Shown: positions 43,646-52,088, numbered from the stretch's first letter. The stretch: 64,000 bases of DNA from Sandaracinaceae bacterium (GCA_040218145.1 JAVJQK010000113.1:1-64000), one strand, 5' to 3'. The notes: generated by a model from the sequence alone, not told the origin. Translations and numbers: made by a program.

Positions 43646-43895
43646 GGCATCCTCCGTCCGGCGCGGACGCCCACCCAGCGCGCGGCCACGAGGAATCTGC
43701 CGAACGTTCGGGCCCGTGTCACGCGCGGCGGGCTACGCTCGGCGACGGTCGCCAGCGACCCGGCCACGCGCGCCCGAGGTTCTGGCGCGACGTTCGGGAC
43801 GTCACGCGGTCAGGGGCTGACCATCGAGGGTTGCCGGCCGCCCCCGGAGGAAGCAGGGTGGCGGGCCCCGGCTGCGGCCGCTAGCACCCCGACCC
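43646..43895. promoter_or_regulatory. Divergent intergenic region with three short palindromes
   Basis: Between the fungalysin and permease starts lie CCGAACGTTCGG (43700-43711, perfect), GGTCGCCAGCGACC (43747-43760, perfect) and GACGT-tcggg-ACGTC (43789-43803). They may be operators for either gene. No confident -35/-10 pair was found. Confidence 0.35.
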
Positions 43896-46151
43896 GTGAG
43901 CGACGCGCAAAGCGAACACCCCCCTCAGCGGACGATGGGCTTGCTCTCCGCGGTGGGGGTCGGCGTCGGGGCGATCGTCGGCGGCGGCATCCTCGTCCTC
44001 GCCGGCGTGGGGCTCGCGGCCACCGGCCCGAGCACGATGGTCGCCTTCGCGCTCAACGGGCTCATCGCGGTGCTGACCGCGCTCAGCTTCGCCGAGATGT
44101 CCTCGGCGTTCCCGGAGTCGGGGGGCGCCTACACCTTCGCCAAGAAGGTGCTGGCCGTGCGCTCCGCCTTCGCGGTGGGCTGGGTGCTCTGGTTCGCGTA
44201 CATCGTGGCGGCCGTCCTCTACGGCCTCGGCTTCGCCGAGTACGGGCTGGCGGCGCTCGACGGCGTGTGGCGGCTCGCCGGCGGCGACGCCCCGGGGTGG
44301 CTGCGCGCGCCGTCGACCCTGCGGGTGGTCGCCCTGGGGGCCGTGGCCGCCTACACGGTGATGTCGATCCGCAGCGCGTCCGGCGGAGGCCAGTGGGAGA
44401 CCCTCGGCAAGATGGCGCTCTTCGCGGTCCTCATCGGGGCGGGCGGCTGGGCGATCCTCCAGGCGCCGCCGGGGCGCGTCGCGGACGGGCTGTCGCCGTT
44501 CTTCGCGCACGGCGCGGGCGGGCTCGTCTCGGCGATGGGCCTGACCTTCATCGCGCTGCAGGGCTTCGACCTGATCGCCGCGGTGGGGGGCGAGGTGAAG
44601 CGGCCCGAGCGCAACATCCCGCGCGCGATGCTGATCTCGCTGGCGATCGCGATGGTGGTGTACCTCCCGCTCCTGTTCATCGTGTCCACGGTCGGCGTGC
44701 CCCCCGGCCGCAGCGTCGCGGCGATGAGCGCGGAGAGCCCCGCGACGATCATGGCGGACGCCGCGCGTCAGTTCGCCGGGACCGCCGGGTACTGGATGGT
44801 CACGGCCGCGGCGGTGCTCTCCACGCTCTCGGCGCTCTCCGCGAACATCCTGGCCGCCAGCCGCGTGGCGCAGAGCATGTCGGGCGACCGCACGCTGCCG
44901 CGCGTGCTGTCGCGCCGGCACCCGAGCCGCGGCACGCCCGCCATGGCGATCTACGCGAGCGCGCTCGCGCTGGCCGTCATCCTCCTCATCGTCCCGGACA
45001 CCACCGCCGCCGGGGCAGCCGCGAGCCTGATCTTCCTCGTGTGCTTCGCGCTGGTGCACTGGACGAGCTTCCTCGCCCGGCGTCGCGCGACGAAGCCGGC
45101 GCCGTTCCGGACGCCCCTGTTCCCCGCCGTCCAGGTGGTCGGGGGCGTGTCCTGCGCCGCGCTGGCCGTGTTCCAGACCGTGAGCGTCCCGTCCGCCGGG
45201 CTCATCGCGGCGGTGTGGCTGGGCCTCGGCGTGCTCCTCTACTTCTCGCTCTTCGCCGACCGGGCGCGCGCGGTCGACGCCTTCAGCGAGGCGGCCGATC
45301 CCAGCCTCGTGGCGCTCCGCGGTCGCACGCCGCTGGTCCTCGTCCCGGTCGCGAACCCCGCGAGCGCCGCCGCGCTGGCCTCCCTCGGCAACGCCCTCGC
45401 GCCGCCCGTGGTCGGCGAGGTGGTGCTCCTGACGGTCCTCCGCCAGGGGCCGGCGGCGGAGGAGGGCGACGACGAGGCGGCGCCTCCGGCCCTCGAGCGG
45501 GCCCTCGCGGACGTCCAGGCCGTGGTCCGGGAGGCGCTGCGCACCTCGGTGATGGGCGGCCACGCGCCGGAGGTGCTCATTGCGGTGGCGCCCGATCCGT
45601 GGCCGGAGATCGCGCGCGTGGCCCGCAGCCGCCGCTGCGAGAGCCTCCTGGTCGGGCTGTCCTCGGCCGCCGAGCAGGCGGGGACGGCGCCGCTCGAGCG
45701 GCTGATCAACGAGGTCGGCTCCGACGTCGTCGTGCTTCGCGCGGACGCGTCCTGGACGCCCGACGCGATCGAGCGGGTGATCGTGCCGGTCGGGGGCCGG
45801 GGCAAACACGACGCGCTGCGCGCGCGGCTGCTCGGGAGCCTGGGCCGCCAGTCGGCGGGGCGCATCCACCGGTTCGTCCGCGTCATGCCTCCCGGCACCG
45901 CGCCCGAGGTGCTGGCGCAGGCGGAGCGCGAGCTCGAGGTCTTCGCGTCCGAGGAGACGCCGCATCATCCCGAGGCGCAGGTGATCGAGGCCGACGATGT
46001 GGTCGAGGCGCTGGCCGCCATGGCCCAGCCGAACGATCTGCTCGTGCTGGGTCTGCACCAGCACCGCGGTCGCCGCCTGTTCGGCGAGGTGGCGCTGCGC
46101 CTGGCCCGCCGCACCGACGCCGCCGTCCTGATGATCAGCCACCGGGCCTGA
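43896..46151 (+). CDS. APC permease with two universal-stress-protein domains
   Basis: A 751-aa protein. Residues ~12-450 form about twelve membrane helices of the amino acid/polyamine/organocation type: GVGVGAIVGGGILVLAGVGL as helix 1 with the unwound GGG segment, FAEMSSAFPESGGAYTFAKK, and LTFIALQGFDLIAAVGGEVK. Two UspA-like domains follow, at ~465-605 (TPLVLVPVANPASAAALASL ... VVVLRADASW) and ~620-751 (ERVIVPVGGRGKHDALRARL ... TDAAVLMISHRA). The fusion is known in transporters thought to couple uptake to stress or nucleotide state. Substrate unknown. GTG at 43896 fits the N-terminus; no gene follows closely. Confidence 0.88.
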   Translation: MSDAQSEHPPQRTMGLLSAVGVGVGAIVGGGILVLAGVGLAATGPSTMVAFALNGLIAVLTALSFAEMSSAFPESGGAYTFAKKVLAVRSAFAVGWVLWFAYIVAAVLYGLGFAEYGLAALDGVWRLAGGDAPGWLRAPSTLRVVALGAVAAYTVMSIRSASGGGQWETLGKMALFAVLIGAGGWAILQAPPGRVADGLSPFFAHGAGGLVSAMGLTFIALQGFDLIAAVGGEVKRPERNIPRAMLISLAIAMVVYLPLLFIVSTVGVPPGRSVAAMSAESPATIMADAARQFAGTAGYWMVTAAAVLSTLSALSANILAASRVAQSMSGDRTLPRVLSRRHPSRGTPAMAIYASALALAVILLIVPDTTAAGAAASLIFLVCFALVHWTSFLARRRATKPAPFRTPLFPAVQVVGGVSCAALAVFQTVSVPSAGLIAAVWLGLGVLLYFSLFADRARAVDAFSEAADPSLVALRGRTPLVLVPVANPASAAALASLGNALAPPVVGEVVLLTVLRQGPAAEEGDDEAAPPALERALADVQAVVREALRTSVMGGHAPEVLIAVAPDPWPEIARVARSRRCESLLVGLSSAAEQAGTAPLERLINEVGSDVVVLRADASWTPDAIERVIVPVGGRGKHDALRARLLGSLGRQSAGRIHRFVRVMPPGTAPEVLAQAERELEVFASEETPHHPEAQVIEADDVVEALAAMAQPNDLLVLGLHQHRGRRLFGEVALRLARRTDAAVLMISHRA

Positions 46152-46302
46152 GCGATCTGGGCGCGCGCGCCGCCCACTCTCGTCCCCTGGGATAAAGTTT
46201 ACATAATCCATCTTCTGCGAAGTCATGCCTGTGGGTGCGGGGCGGTTCTCGCCGCGTTCTCCTCACGGTTCTCGCCGCGAGCGCCCCGTGATATCGAGCC
46301 GC

Positions 46303-46519
46303 ATGGCTGACTCCGGCGCGCACCACGGCATCGACTACATCGAGATCCCCGTCCGGCGGGCCGCTGGTGATCCTGTACTCGGACGATCTCGAGGCGAGCG
46401 AGGCCGCGGTGCGCGAGGCCGGCGGCGAGATCGTCGCGCCGATCTTCGCGTTCCCGGGCGGCCGCCGGTTCGAGCTGCTCGACCCGTCCGGGCACCGGCT
46501 CGGCGTCTGGGGAGCCTGA
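46303..46519 (+). pseudogene. VOC/glyoxalase-family gene with internal deletion
   Basis: From ATG 46303 the frame reads MADSGAHHGIDYIEIPVR, the usual first strand of a VOC (glyoxalase/bleomycin-resistance) protein. At about 46350-46357 the homology jumps to another frame reading GPLVILYSDDLEASEAAVRE, then IVAPIFAFPGGRRFELLDPS and GHRLGVWGA before TGA at 46519. That second piece is the family's C-terminal end. Some 50-60 middle residues are missing and the two pieces are out of frame, so the gene is dead. Two copies of CGGTTCTCGCCGCG lie just upstream (46243 and 46266), next to an AT-rich patch near 46192-46212. Confidence 0.75.
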
Positions 46520-46558
46520 TTCTCCACTCCGGGCGGCGTCGCCGCTATGCTGTCGGTG

Positions 46559-47074
46559 ATGCTGCGTCCCGAGACGGAGGCTCCCCTGTTCCGCGCCATG
46601 TCGGTCGATGGCCGCGAGGTGGCGCTGAAGGACCTCCGCGGACGCATCGTGGTGCTCTACTTCTTCCGGCGCGCGTTCACCCGGAACTGCACGGTCGAGA
46701 CCAAGGGCTTCCGCGACAACTACGCGGACCTGCGCGCGATCGGCGCCGAGGTGATCGGCGTCTCCTGCGACGACAACGCGACGCAGTGCCGCTTCGCCGA
46801 GGCCCAGGGGGTCGACTTCCCGATGATCGCCGACACGGACCGGCAGATCTCGAACGACTACCAGACCTTCTTCTGGCTGCTCCCGCGCGTCAGCCACCGG
46901 GTGACCTACGTCATCGACCGCGAGGGCACGGTCGCCGGCGTGTTCAACCACGAGTTCCAGGTCTCGAAGCACCTCGACGAGGTCCTGCGCTTCGTCAAGG
47001 AGCTGGCCGGGATCGCGCTGTCGACGCGCCCCCCTTCCTCGTCGCTCACGCCTTCGCCCGAGGGCGAAACATGA
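46559..47074 (+). CDS. Peroxiredoxin, PrxQ/BCP-like
   Basis: A 171-aa thiol peroxidase. MLRPETEAPLFRAMSVDGRE is the family start, VVLYFFRRAFTRNCTVETKG carries the peroxidatic Cys in the FT..CT.E motif, and GVSCDDNATQCRFAEAQGVD continues the thioredoxin fold; DREGTVAGVFNHEFQVSKHL ends it. It should reduce hydroperoxides in the cytoplasm. An unusual Phe-Phe-Arg-Arg replaces the common YP.D before the Cys motif. ATG at 46559 matches the family start; ATG at 46547 adds four residues. The C-terminal ~15 residues are Ser/Pro-rich and overlap the convergent PAP2 gene by 29 bp. Confidence 0.88.
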   Translation: MLRPETEAPLFRAMSVDGREVALKDLRGRIVVLYFFRRAFTRNCTVETKGFRDNYADLRAIGAEVIGVSCDDNATQCRFAEAQGVDFPMIADTDRQISNDYQTFFWLLPRVSHRVTYVIDREGTVAGVFNHEFQVSKHLDEVLRFVKELAGIALSTRPPSSSLTPSPEGET

Positions 47075-47774
47075 GCGCGTAGACGATCCACATCCACGTC
47101 CCCGTCATCAGCCACGCGAGCAGCACGTCGCTCGGCCGATGCACCTGGAGGAACACCCGGGTCGCGCCCACGGCGACGAAGACGAGGACGAGCGGGATCA
47201 CCAGCCACAGGCCGCGCCGCTCGAGCCGCCGCCACACGACCGCCGCGAGGCTCCCGAAGAGCGCCATCGTCGCGGTGCTGTGGCCGCTCGGCGTGCCGAA
47301 GCCCGTCGGCGCGGGGAGCGCCTCGAAGAGGTGCGGCCGAGGCCGGCCGATCAGCTGGTTGAGGATGAGGTAGTCCGCCCCCGCGAAGAAGTAGACGAGG
47401 AAGACGAAGAGCGCCGCCCGTGGGCTGACGTAGACGAACACGATGGCGAGGCCCGAGAGCATGATCGGCACCGCGACGTACGGCTGGCCGAGCAAGCTGA
47501 CGCCCTCGGCGAAGGCCGCGTTCGCGTCCGAGTAGTGACGGTACGCCGCCCGCAGCAGCCACTCGTCGAAGCCGTCGAGCAGCGGCGCGGCGGTCCCGTA
47601 GACGACGAGCACGAGGAGCGCGACGAGGCCGAGGTGGAACGCCCACGCCACCAGCACGCGCCAGGTCAGGCCCCACGCCGGGCGGCGCTCGACGCGGCCG
47701 ACGTCGCTCGTCTGTGATTCTCGAGCGGTCTCTCGCGCGTTCTCTGGCACCGTCTCTCGCGCGTTCTCTCGCAC
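47046..47774 (-). CDS. PAP2-family membrane phosphatase
   Basis: A 242-aa protein with about six membrane helices and the three PAP2 motifs: NQLIGRPRP, TPSGHSTATMALFG and VGATRVFLQVHRPSDVLLAW (catalytic His). It probably dephosphorylates undecaprenyl pyrophosphate or a related lipid. The first ~30 residues contain a repeated RENARET/PENARET, encoded by two copies of an 18-bp sequence (47728-47745 and 47752-47769), ahead of the membrane part. The start is GTG 47774; a GTG at 47750 would remove the first repeat. It overlaps the peroxiredoxin gene tail to tail. Confidence 0.88.
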   Translation of the reverse strand: MRENARETVPENARETARESQTSDVGRVERRPAWGLTWRVLVAWAFHLGLVALLVLVVYGTAAPLLDGFDEWLLRAAYRHYSDANAAFAEGVSLLGQPYVAVPIMLSGLAIVFVYVSPRAALFVFLVYFFAGADYLILNQLIGRPRPHLFEALPAPTGFGTPSGHSTATMALFGSLAAVVWRRLERRGLWLVIPLVLVFVAVGATRVFLQVHRPSDVLLAWLMTGTWMWIVYALMFRPRAKA

Positions 47775-47818
47775 GGTGCGGTTCTAGGCGCTGCGCCCGA
47801 ACCGCAAAGCGAGCGAGA

Positions 47819-48154
47819 TCAGCGGCGATACACGATCTGACGGTCGCAGCTGGGCGGGCCCACGTCGGCGGTAGCGCAGTCGAGCCGCATGAGCGCGGGG
47901 ATGCACTCGTCGTAGAGCTGCGCCTCGTCCCGGACGCCGACGGGGCTCGTGTCGCACTGGATGGGCAGGCCCTCGGCCATCTCCCACGCGGAGATGATCG
48001 CCGCCTCGGCCTCGGCCTGGGTGGCGAAGTAGCCGCACTCGACGAGGCGCGCACCGTAGGTCTCGAGGATGGCGTAGCAGGCGTCGGAGGCGGCCTGATA
48101 GCGGCAGCCGAGGCTGGTCGCGAGGAGCGCCAGCGCAGGCAATGCGTTTTTCAT
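47819..48154 (-). CDS. Small Cys-containing lipoprotein
   Basis: A 111-aa protein with signal and lipobox MKNALPALALLATSLGC, then a small helical domain with five further Cys (ASDACYAILE, VECGYFAT, IQCDTSPV, YDECIPALMRLDCATAD, PSCDRQIVY). No family is recognised. ATG at 48154 is chosen; a GTG four codons upstream is possible. It lies 43 bp after the Dps gene in the same direction. Confidence 0.72.
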   Translation of the reverse strand: MKNALPALALLATSLGCRYQAASDACYAILETYGARLVECGYFATQAEAEAAIISAWEMAEGLPIQCDTSPVGVRDEAQLYDECIPALMRLDCATADVGPPSCDRQIVYRR

Positions 48155-48197
48155 CCAGCGGGGCACCCCCGGAGCATGCCAGAGGCGCCCTCCTCTG

Positions 48198-48680
48198 TCA
48201 GCCGTCGTGCAGGTGCGCCTCGACCATCCACAGCTGCTCGTCCGCGGCCGCCGCGAGCTCGGTGAACAGGTCCGCGGTCACGGCGTCGCCGAGCTGGTCG
48301 TCGGCCACCGGGATGGACGCGCGCGCGTGCTTGCCGAAGGTGGCGAGCGCGTCGGCGATGGCCCGGACGTGGACCCGGCCGCTCGTGATGCCGAGGTCGT
48401 ACTTCGAGAGGCGGCTCGACTCGACGACGACCTCCCGCGTGCCCTTCGCGACGCCGCCGAGGGCCACCGCGCGCTCCGCGAGGTCGTCCGCCCACTCACC
48501 GGCCGCGGCGTAGACCTGGTCGAACAGATCGTGCAGCGGCTTGAAGTGCGGACCCTTGACGTTCCAGTGCGCCTGCTTCGATTGCAGGACGAGGTCCAGC
48601 GCGTCGGCGAGGCTGGCGTTCAGGAGCTCGACCACGCCGGCGCGGGTCTTCTCCGAGAGGTCGTTACGGGTGGCGTGCAT
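48198..48680 (-). CDS. dps: Dps-family ferritin-like protein
   Basis: A 160-aa protein of normal Dps length. SKQAHWNVKGPHFKPLHDLF and YAAAGEWADDLAERAVALGG contain the His, Asp and Glu positions of the intersubunit ferroxidase site. It should form a 12-mer that oxidises and stores iron with peroxide and may bind DNA; the N-terminus (MHATRNDLSEKTRAG) is short, with few Lys/Arg for DNA contact. ATG at 48680 has GGAGG eight bases upstream; ATG at 48686 is too close to it. Together with the nearby peroxiredoxin it suggests a small oxidative-stress group. Confidence 0.93.
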   Translation of the reverse strand: MHATRNDLSEKTRAGVVELLNASLADALDLVLQSKQAHWNVKGPHFKPLHDLFDQVYAAAGEWADDLAERAVALGGVAKGTREVVVESSRLSKYDLGITSGRVHVRAIADALATFGKHARASIPVADDQLGDAVTADLFTELAAAADEQLWMVEAHLHDG

Positions 48681-48746
48681 GATCATCTCCTCCCGCCCAT
48701 CCTGGGTCCGGTTCGCCGAGCGGCAAGCGCGCGGCGGAGAGGACGC

Positions 48747-49958
48747 TCAGCGCGCGCCGGGGAGCGCGAACGCGAGCAGCACGCCCCCGTTCGTGAGCAC
48801 GAAGCCGCGCCCATCCGCGACCGCGGCGCGGGCCGTGAAGCCGTGGCCCGTCTCGATGCGCCCCAGCTCGCGGCCCGTGGTCAACGACAGCGTGATGAAG
48901 CCGCCCTGGCTCTCGCCGAAGAGCACCAGATCGTCGGCCACGGTGACCGGGCCGGGGGCGCCGCGCGGGGGCACCTTGCGCCAGAGGATCTCGCGGTCCT
49001 CGCGGTCGATCAGCGCGACGCCGAGGTCCGCGCTCGAGAGCAGCAAGAGCCGCCGGCTCGCGGGCGTGATGTGCGTGACGCCGGTGAGCGCCTCGTCGCG
49101 CCAGCGCACGGTGCCGCTCTCCAGCTCGAGCGCGTAGAGGCCGCCGGCGAAGCTCGCCACGTACACGAGGTCGTCCACCACGACCGGGGTCGTGTCGACG
49201 TCGGCGAAGCGCGGCGTGCCGTCGGGGCCGGCCTCGAGCTCGGCCGAGGTGTCGCGCTCCCAGCGGATCGCGCCGTCGGCGGGGTCGAGCGAGATCACCG
49301 TGCCGCCGGTGAAGGCGGTCAGCAGGTGCCCCTCGACCAGCGTGAGGCCCGCGTGCGCGCTCACGTAGAAGCCCTCGGACGCGTCGCGTCGGTAGCGCCA
49401 GAGCGCCTCGCCCGTCTCGCGGTCGAGCGCGCTGACCACGTCGTCGTCGCTGACCACGTAGATGGCGTCGTCGGTAAGGACCGCCTCGCGGCTGATGGCG
49501 CCGCCGACCTCGGAGCGCCACGCCAGGTCGCCGTCGCTCGCGTGCAGCTTGTGCACGACGCCGCCCTCGGTCGAGACGAACAGCTCGTTGCGGTCCACGT
49601 CGAGCGTGGGCTGCGCGGCGATCGAGGAGCCCGCGTCGTAGGTGTAGATGCGCGCGCCGGTCGCCGTCATCGCCCACACCTCGCCCGCGGCCGAGCCGAC
49701 GTAGAGGCGGTCGCGGCCCGGATCGAGGGCCGGACGCGAGCGCTCGACCGGGACGTAGGCGCCCTCGTAGTCGTAGCCGATCTGGCGGCGCCAGCGCAGG
49801 CGGATGGCGCGGGTGCTGACCTCCGGGGCGTCCCGGCCGCCGCCGACCCAGCTGTAGCTCCCGCTCCCGAGGAAGTCCGGGCCGCAGCCGCTCGACGCGA
49901 GGCAGCCCAGGGCGATCGCGAACGTGGCCGCGCGCAGATCGAACACGCGGCGGATCAC
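48747..49958 (-). CDS. BamB-like beta-propeller lipoprotein
   Basis: A 403-aa protein with a lipobox (CLASSGC, Cys ~25), then PQQ-type beta-propeller blades over the whole length: DRLYVGSAAGEVWAMTATGA, NELFVSTEGGVVHKLHASDG, TGEALWRYRRDASEGFYVSA, DGAIRWERDTSAELEAGPDG, SGTVRWRDEALTGVTHITPA. This is the build of BamB, the Bam-complex lipoprotein that aids insertion of outer-membrane proteins. The GTG start overlaps the stop of the YfgM-like gene by GTGA. YfgM and BamB are neighbours in many Gram-negative bacteria, which supports the assignment. Confidence 0.82.
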   Translation of the reverse strand: MIRRVFDLRAATFAIALGCLASSGCGPDFLGSGSYSWVGGGRDAPEVSTRAIRLRWRRQIGYDYEGAYVPVERSRPALDPGRDRLYVGSAAGEVWAMTATGARIYTYDAGSSIAAQPTLDVDRNELFVSTEGGVVHKLHASDGDLAWRSEVGGAISREAVLTDDAIYVVSDDDVVSALDRETGEALWRYRRDASEGFYVSAHAGLTLVEGHLLTAFTGGTVISLDPADGAIRWERDTSAELEAGPDGTPRFADVDTTPVVVDDLVYVASFAGGLYALELESGTVRWRDEALTGVTHITPASRRLLLLSSADLGVALIDREDREILWRKVPPRGAPGPVTVADDLVLFGESQGGFITLSLTTGRELGRIETGHGFTARAAVADGRGFVLTNGGVLLAFALPGAR

Positions 49959-51385
49959 TCGGGCGTCGGCGCGCCGCCGCCCTGCTGTTGCTGCTGCTGG
50001 AAGCGGCGGATCAGCTCCTGGAGCTGCTCCTGCGAGAGGTCACCCGCGCCGCCGGGGCCGCCGGGCGCGCCTCCGCCGGCGCCGGGCGCGCCGGGCGACG
50101 GGAGGGCCGGACGCGCCGGCGCCGAGGACGGGTCGAGCTCGGCGAGCCGGACCTCGGCCTGCGCGAGCACGAACTCGAAGTCCTGCTGCTCCTCGTCGTC
50201 GCTCGCCTCGCGGAGGCCCTCGACGAGGGTCCGGAAGGTCTCGGTGGCCTGCTCGCGCTCGCCCTGGGCGAGGAACATGCGCCCGAGGTGGTACTGCGCG
50301 ACGCGATCGAGGCTGCCGTCGTCCACGCGGGACAGCTCCTGGTAGACCTCGGCCGCCTCGGCCCACTGCTCCTCGGCTTCGTGGGTGAAGCCCTTCCCCT
50401 CGAGCGCGCGCCACAGCACGGTGCGGTCGGAGCCGGCCACGGCGATGGCGCGGTCGAAGCGCTGGCGCGCGTCCTCGTAGCGCTCGAGCTCGAGCAGCGC
50501 GTTGCCCGCGCCGAGGTAGGCCCAGGCGGCGGCCGCGCTGTCGGGGTGGCTCGTGGTCACGGCCTCGAAGGCCTCGAGGGCCGCCTCGGCGCGCGCCTCG
50601 GCGCTGCTGAACGTCGGCGCGTCGTCGTCCTCGTCGGGCGGGGGCGCGTCTTCGCCGCGCAGCTCCGCGGTGCTGATCTCGAGCGCCTCGGCGAGCAGCG
50701 TCGCCGACGCCTCCGCCTGGCCCTTGGAGTGGTAGTGCCAGCCGATGTAGCCGCCGAGGCCCAGGATCACCGCGGCCGCGATGGCGTAGACGATGGTCTG
50801 GTTCTGCTGCGCCCACTCGCCGGCCTGGGCCGCCTTCTGTCCGAGGTCGCTCTCCTTGACGGCGTCGAGCGGAGCCTGCTCCTCCTGCTTCTCCTTGCCG
50901 CGCTTGGCCGCCTTGCGGGCCGCCTTGGCCGCGCGGGCCGCGGCGAGGCGCGCGCCGGCGCTCATGCGATCTTTCTTGCCCTTCTTGCCGCGGCGCCGCG
51001 CCTTGCGCGGGCCGGTCGACGCCGCCGCCGCCTCGTCGTCCGCGTCGTCGTCGTCCGCGTCGCCGTCATCCGCGTCGCCGTCGTCCGCGTCGTCGTCGTC
51101 CGCGTCGTCGTCGTCCGCGTCGTCGTCGTCCGCGTCGTCGTCGTCCGCGTCGTCGTCGTCCGCGTCGTCGTCGTCCGCGTCGTCGTCGCCCGCGTCGTCG
51201 TCGTCCGCGTCGTCGTCGTCCGCGTCGTCGTCGTCCGAATCGTCCGCGTCCGAGTCGGCCTCGTCCGAGCCCTCCACGTCCGAGTCTTCGCGCGCCTCGC
51301 CGTCCGAGCTCTCGGTCTCCTCCTCTTCGGAGGTCGCCTGCTCTTCGGTCTCGGTCTCTTGCTCGTCTCGGTCGTCCTTCGCCAC
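49955..51385 (-). CDS. YfgM-like TPR protein with long acidic N-terminus
   Basis: A 476-aa protein. The first ~125 residues are an extreme acidic stretch: Glu/Thr/Ser-rich, then many DDADD units. A basic patch (RKARRRGKKGKKDRM) and an Ala/Lys helix follow. One membrane helix lies at ~198-216 (IVYAIAAAVILGLGGYIGW). The C-terminal part (~225-430) has TPRs (AAWAYLGAGNALLELERYED, QYHLGRMFLAQGEREQATET) and ends Gly/Pro/Gln-rich. The membrane helix plus TPR core is YfgM-like; the acidic cytoplasmic extension is not part of the family. GTG start at 51385. First gene of a two-gene operon with the BamB-like gene. Confidence 0.8.
   Translation of the reverse strand: MAKDDRDEQETETEEQATSEEEETESSDGEAREDSDVEGSDEADSDADDSDDDDADDDDADDDDAGDDDADDDDADDDDADDDDADDDDADDDDADDDDADDGDADDGDADDDDADDEAAAASTGPRKARRRGKKGKKDRMSAGARLAAARAAKAARKAAKRGKEKQEEQAPLDAVKESDLGQKAAQAGEWAQQNQTIVYAIAAAVILGLGGYIGWHYHSKGQAEASATLLAEALEISTAELRGEDAPPPDEDDDAPTFSSAEARAEAALEAFEAVTTSHPDSAAAAWAYLGAGNALLELERYEDARQRFDRAIAVAGSDRTVLWRALEGKGFTHEAEEQWAEAAEVYQELSRVDDGSLDRVAQYHLGRMFLAQGEREQATETFRTLVEGLREASDDEEQQDFEFVLAQAEVRLAELDPSSAPARPALPSPGAPGAGGGAPGGPGGAGDLSQEQLQELIRRFQQQQQQGGGAPTPE
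51020..51240 (-). repeat. 15-bp minisatellite coding Asp-Asp-Ala-Asp-Asp
   Basis: The unit CGTCGTCGTCCGCGT recurs about 13-14 times with few changes (some CGTCGCCGTC variants at the left end, one CGTCGCCCGC unit). It encodes DDADD in the YfgM-like gene. Unit length is a multiple of three, so copy number can vary without frameshift. Confidence 0.9.
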
Positions 51386-51521
51386 GCGAGTCTCCTGCGT
51401 AAACCGCCCGGAAATCGGCCCGGGCGCGAGGGCGCCGCACTATACCCGCCGGGCCCGCTCCGTCAACGCACCGCGGCCGCGGAACTTCGTGCTCGGGCCA
51501 CGGCCGTGTCATACCGGCCGC

Positions 51522-52049
51522 GTGCGCCCCGCCCTCCCCGCCGTCGCCGTCGCCGTCGCCCTGCTCTCCGCGCCCGCCAGCGCGGCCGCCTACGATCGCC
51601 AGATCGCGGTCGGGGTCACGGCGGGCTGGGGGCTCGCGCCCGCGCTCGAGATGTTCCCCAACCACGGCCCGACCGCGGGCCTGAGCGCGTCGCTGGGCTT
51701 CGACGACACCTGGGGCGTCGCCGTCTACGGGGGCTGGGCCGTGCACCCGCCGATCAACGGGGGCGAGACCTTCCACGTCGGCCTCTTCGGGGCCGAGGCC
51801 CTCTACTACATCGACATCCTCGAGGTCGTGCCCTTCTTCGGGGTCGGCGTCGACGCGCTGACCCAGTTCGACGGCACCTCGTGGGGCGTGGACTTCGCGG
51901 CGCACCTGCGCGCCTCGGTCGACTACCTGCTCAGCCGAGAGGTCACGATCGGGCTCGACATCCGCCCGTACATCCTCTTCACCAACCTCGACCTCGATCC
52001 GATCTACCTGACGTTCCAGGCGCGGGTCTCGTTCCTCTTCGACTACTGA
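51522..52049 (+). CDS. Exported beta-rich, outer-membrane-like protein
   Basis: A 175-aa protein with a signal peptide (ALPAVAVAVALLSAPASA, cleavage near SAAA), then strands alternating hydrophobic and polar residues: QIAVGVTAGWGLAPALEMFP, GLSASLGFDDTWGVAVYGGW, LFGAEALYYIDILEVVPFFG, VDYLLSREVTIGLDIRPYIL, ending TFQARVSFLFDY with a terminal aromatic. It resembles a small OmpA/OmpW-like barrel. The GTG start is inferred from the signal. It stands alone, 136 bp from the YfgM-like gene (divergent). Confidence 0.75.
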   Translation: MRPALPAVAVAVALLSAPASAAAYDRQIAVGVTAGWGLAPALEMFPNHGPTAGLSASLGFDDTWGVAVYGGWAVHPPINGGETFHVGLFGAEALYYIDILEVVPFFGVGVDALTQFDGTSWGVDFAAHLRASVDYLLSREVTIGLDIRPYILFTNLDLDPIYLTFQARVSFLFDY

Positions 52050-52057
52050 ACGCGCGA

Positions 52058-52088
52058 ACGCCGCGCCCTCGGTCGAGGAGCGCGGCGT
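52058..52088. terminator. Bidirectional terminator hairpin
   Basis: ACGCCGCGC-CCTCG pairs with CGAGG-A-GCGCGGCGT: a 14-bp stem with one bulged A and a GT loop. It lies between the convergent genes ending at 52049 and 52116. There is no T-tract on either side, as is common in GC-rich genomes. Confidence 0.65.

Noticed and set aside
47714-47790. Ser-Leu-Ala-Arg repeat peptide on the plus strand
   Set aside because: Complement of the RENARET repeat in the PAP2 gene; the rest of the frame is antisense to the small lipoprotein and dps.
51020-51240. Possible CRISPR array at the 15-bp repeats
   Set aside because: Units are contiguous without spacers and keep a coding frame; no cas gene is near.
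51066-51905. Arg-rich minus-strand frame over the DDADD minisatellite
   Set aside because: Frame-shifted reading of the 15-bp repeat (RRGRR units) plus antisense of the barrel-like gene.
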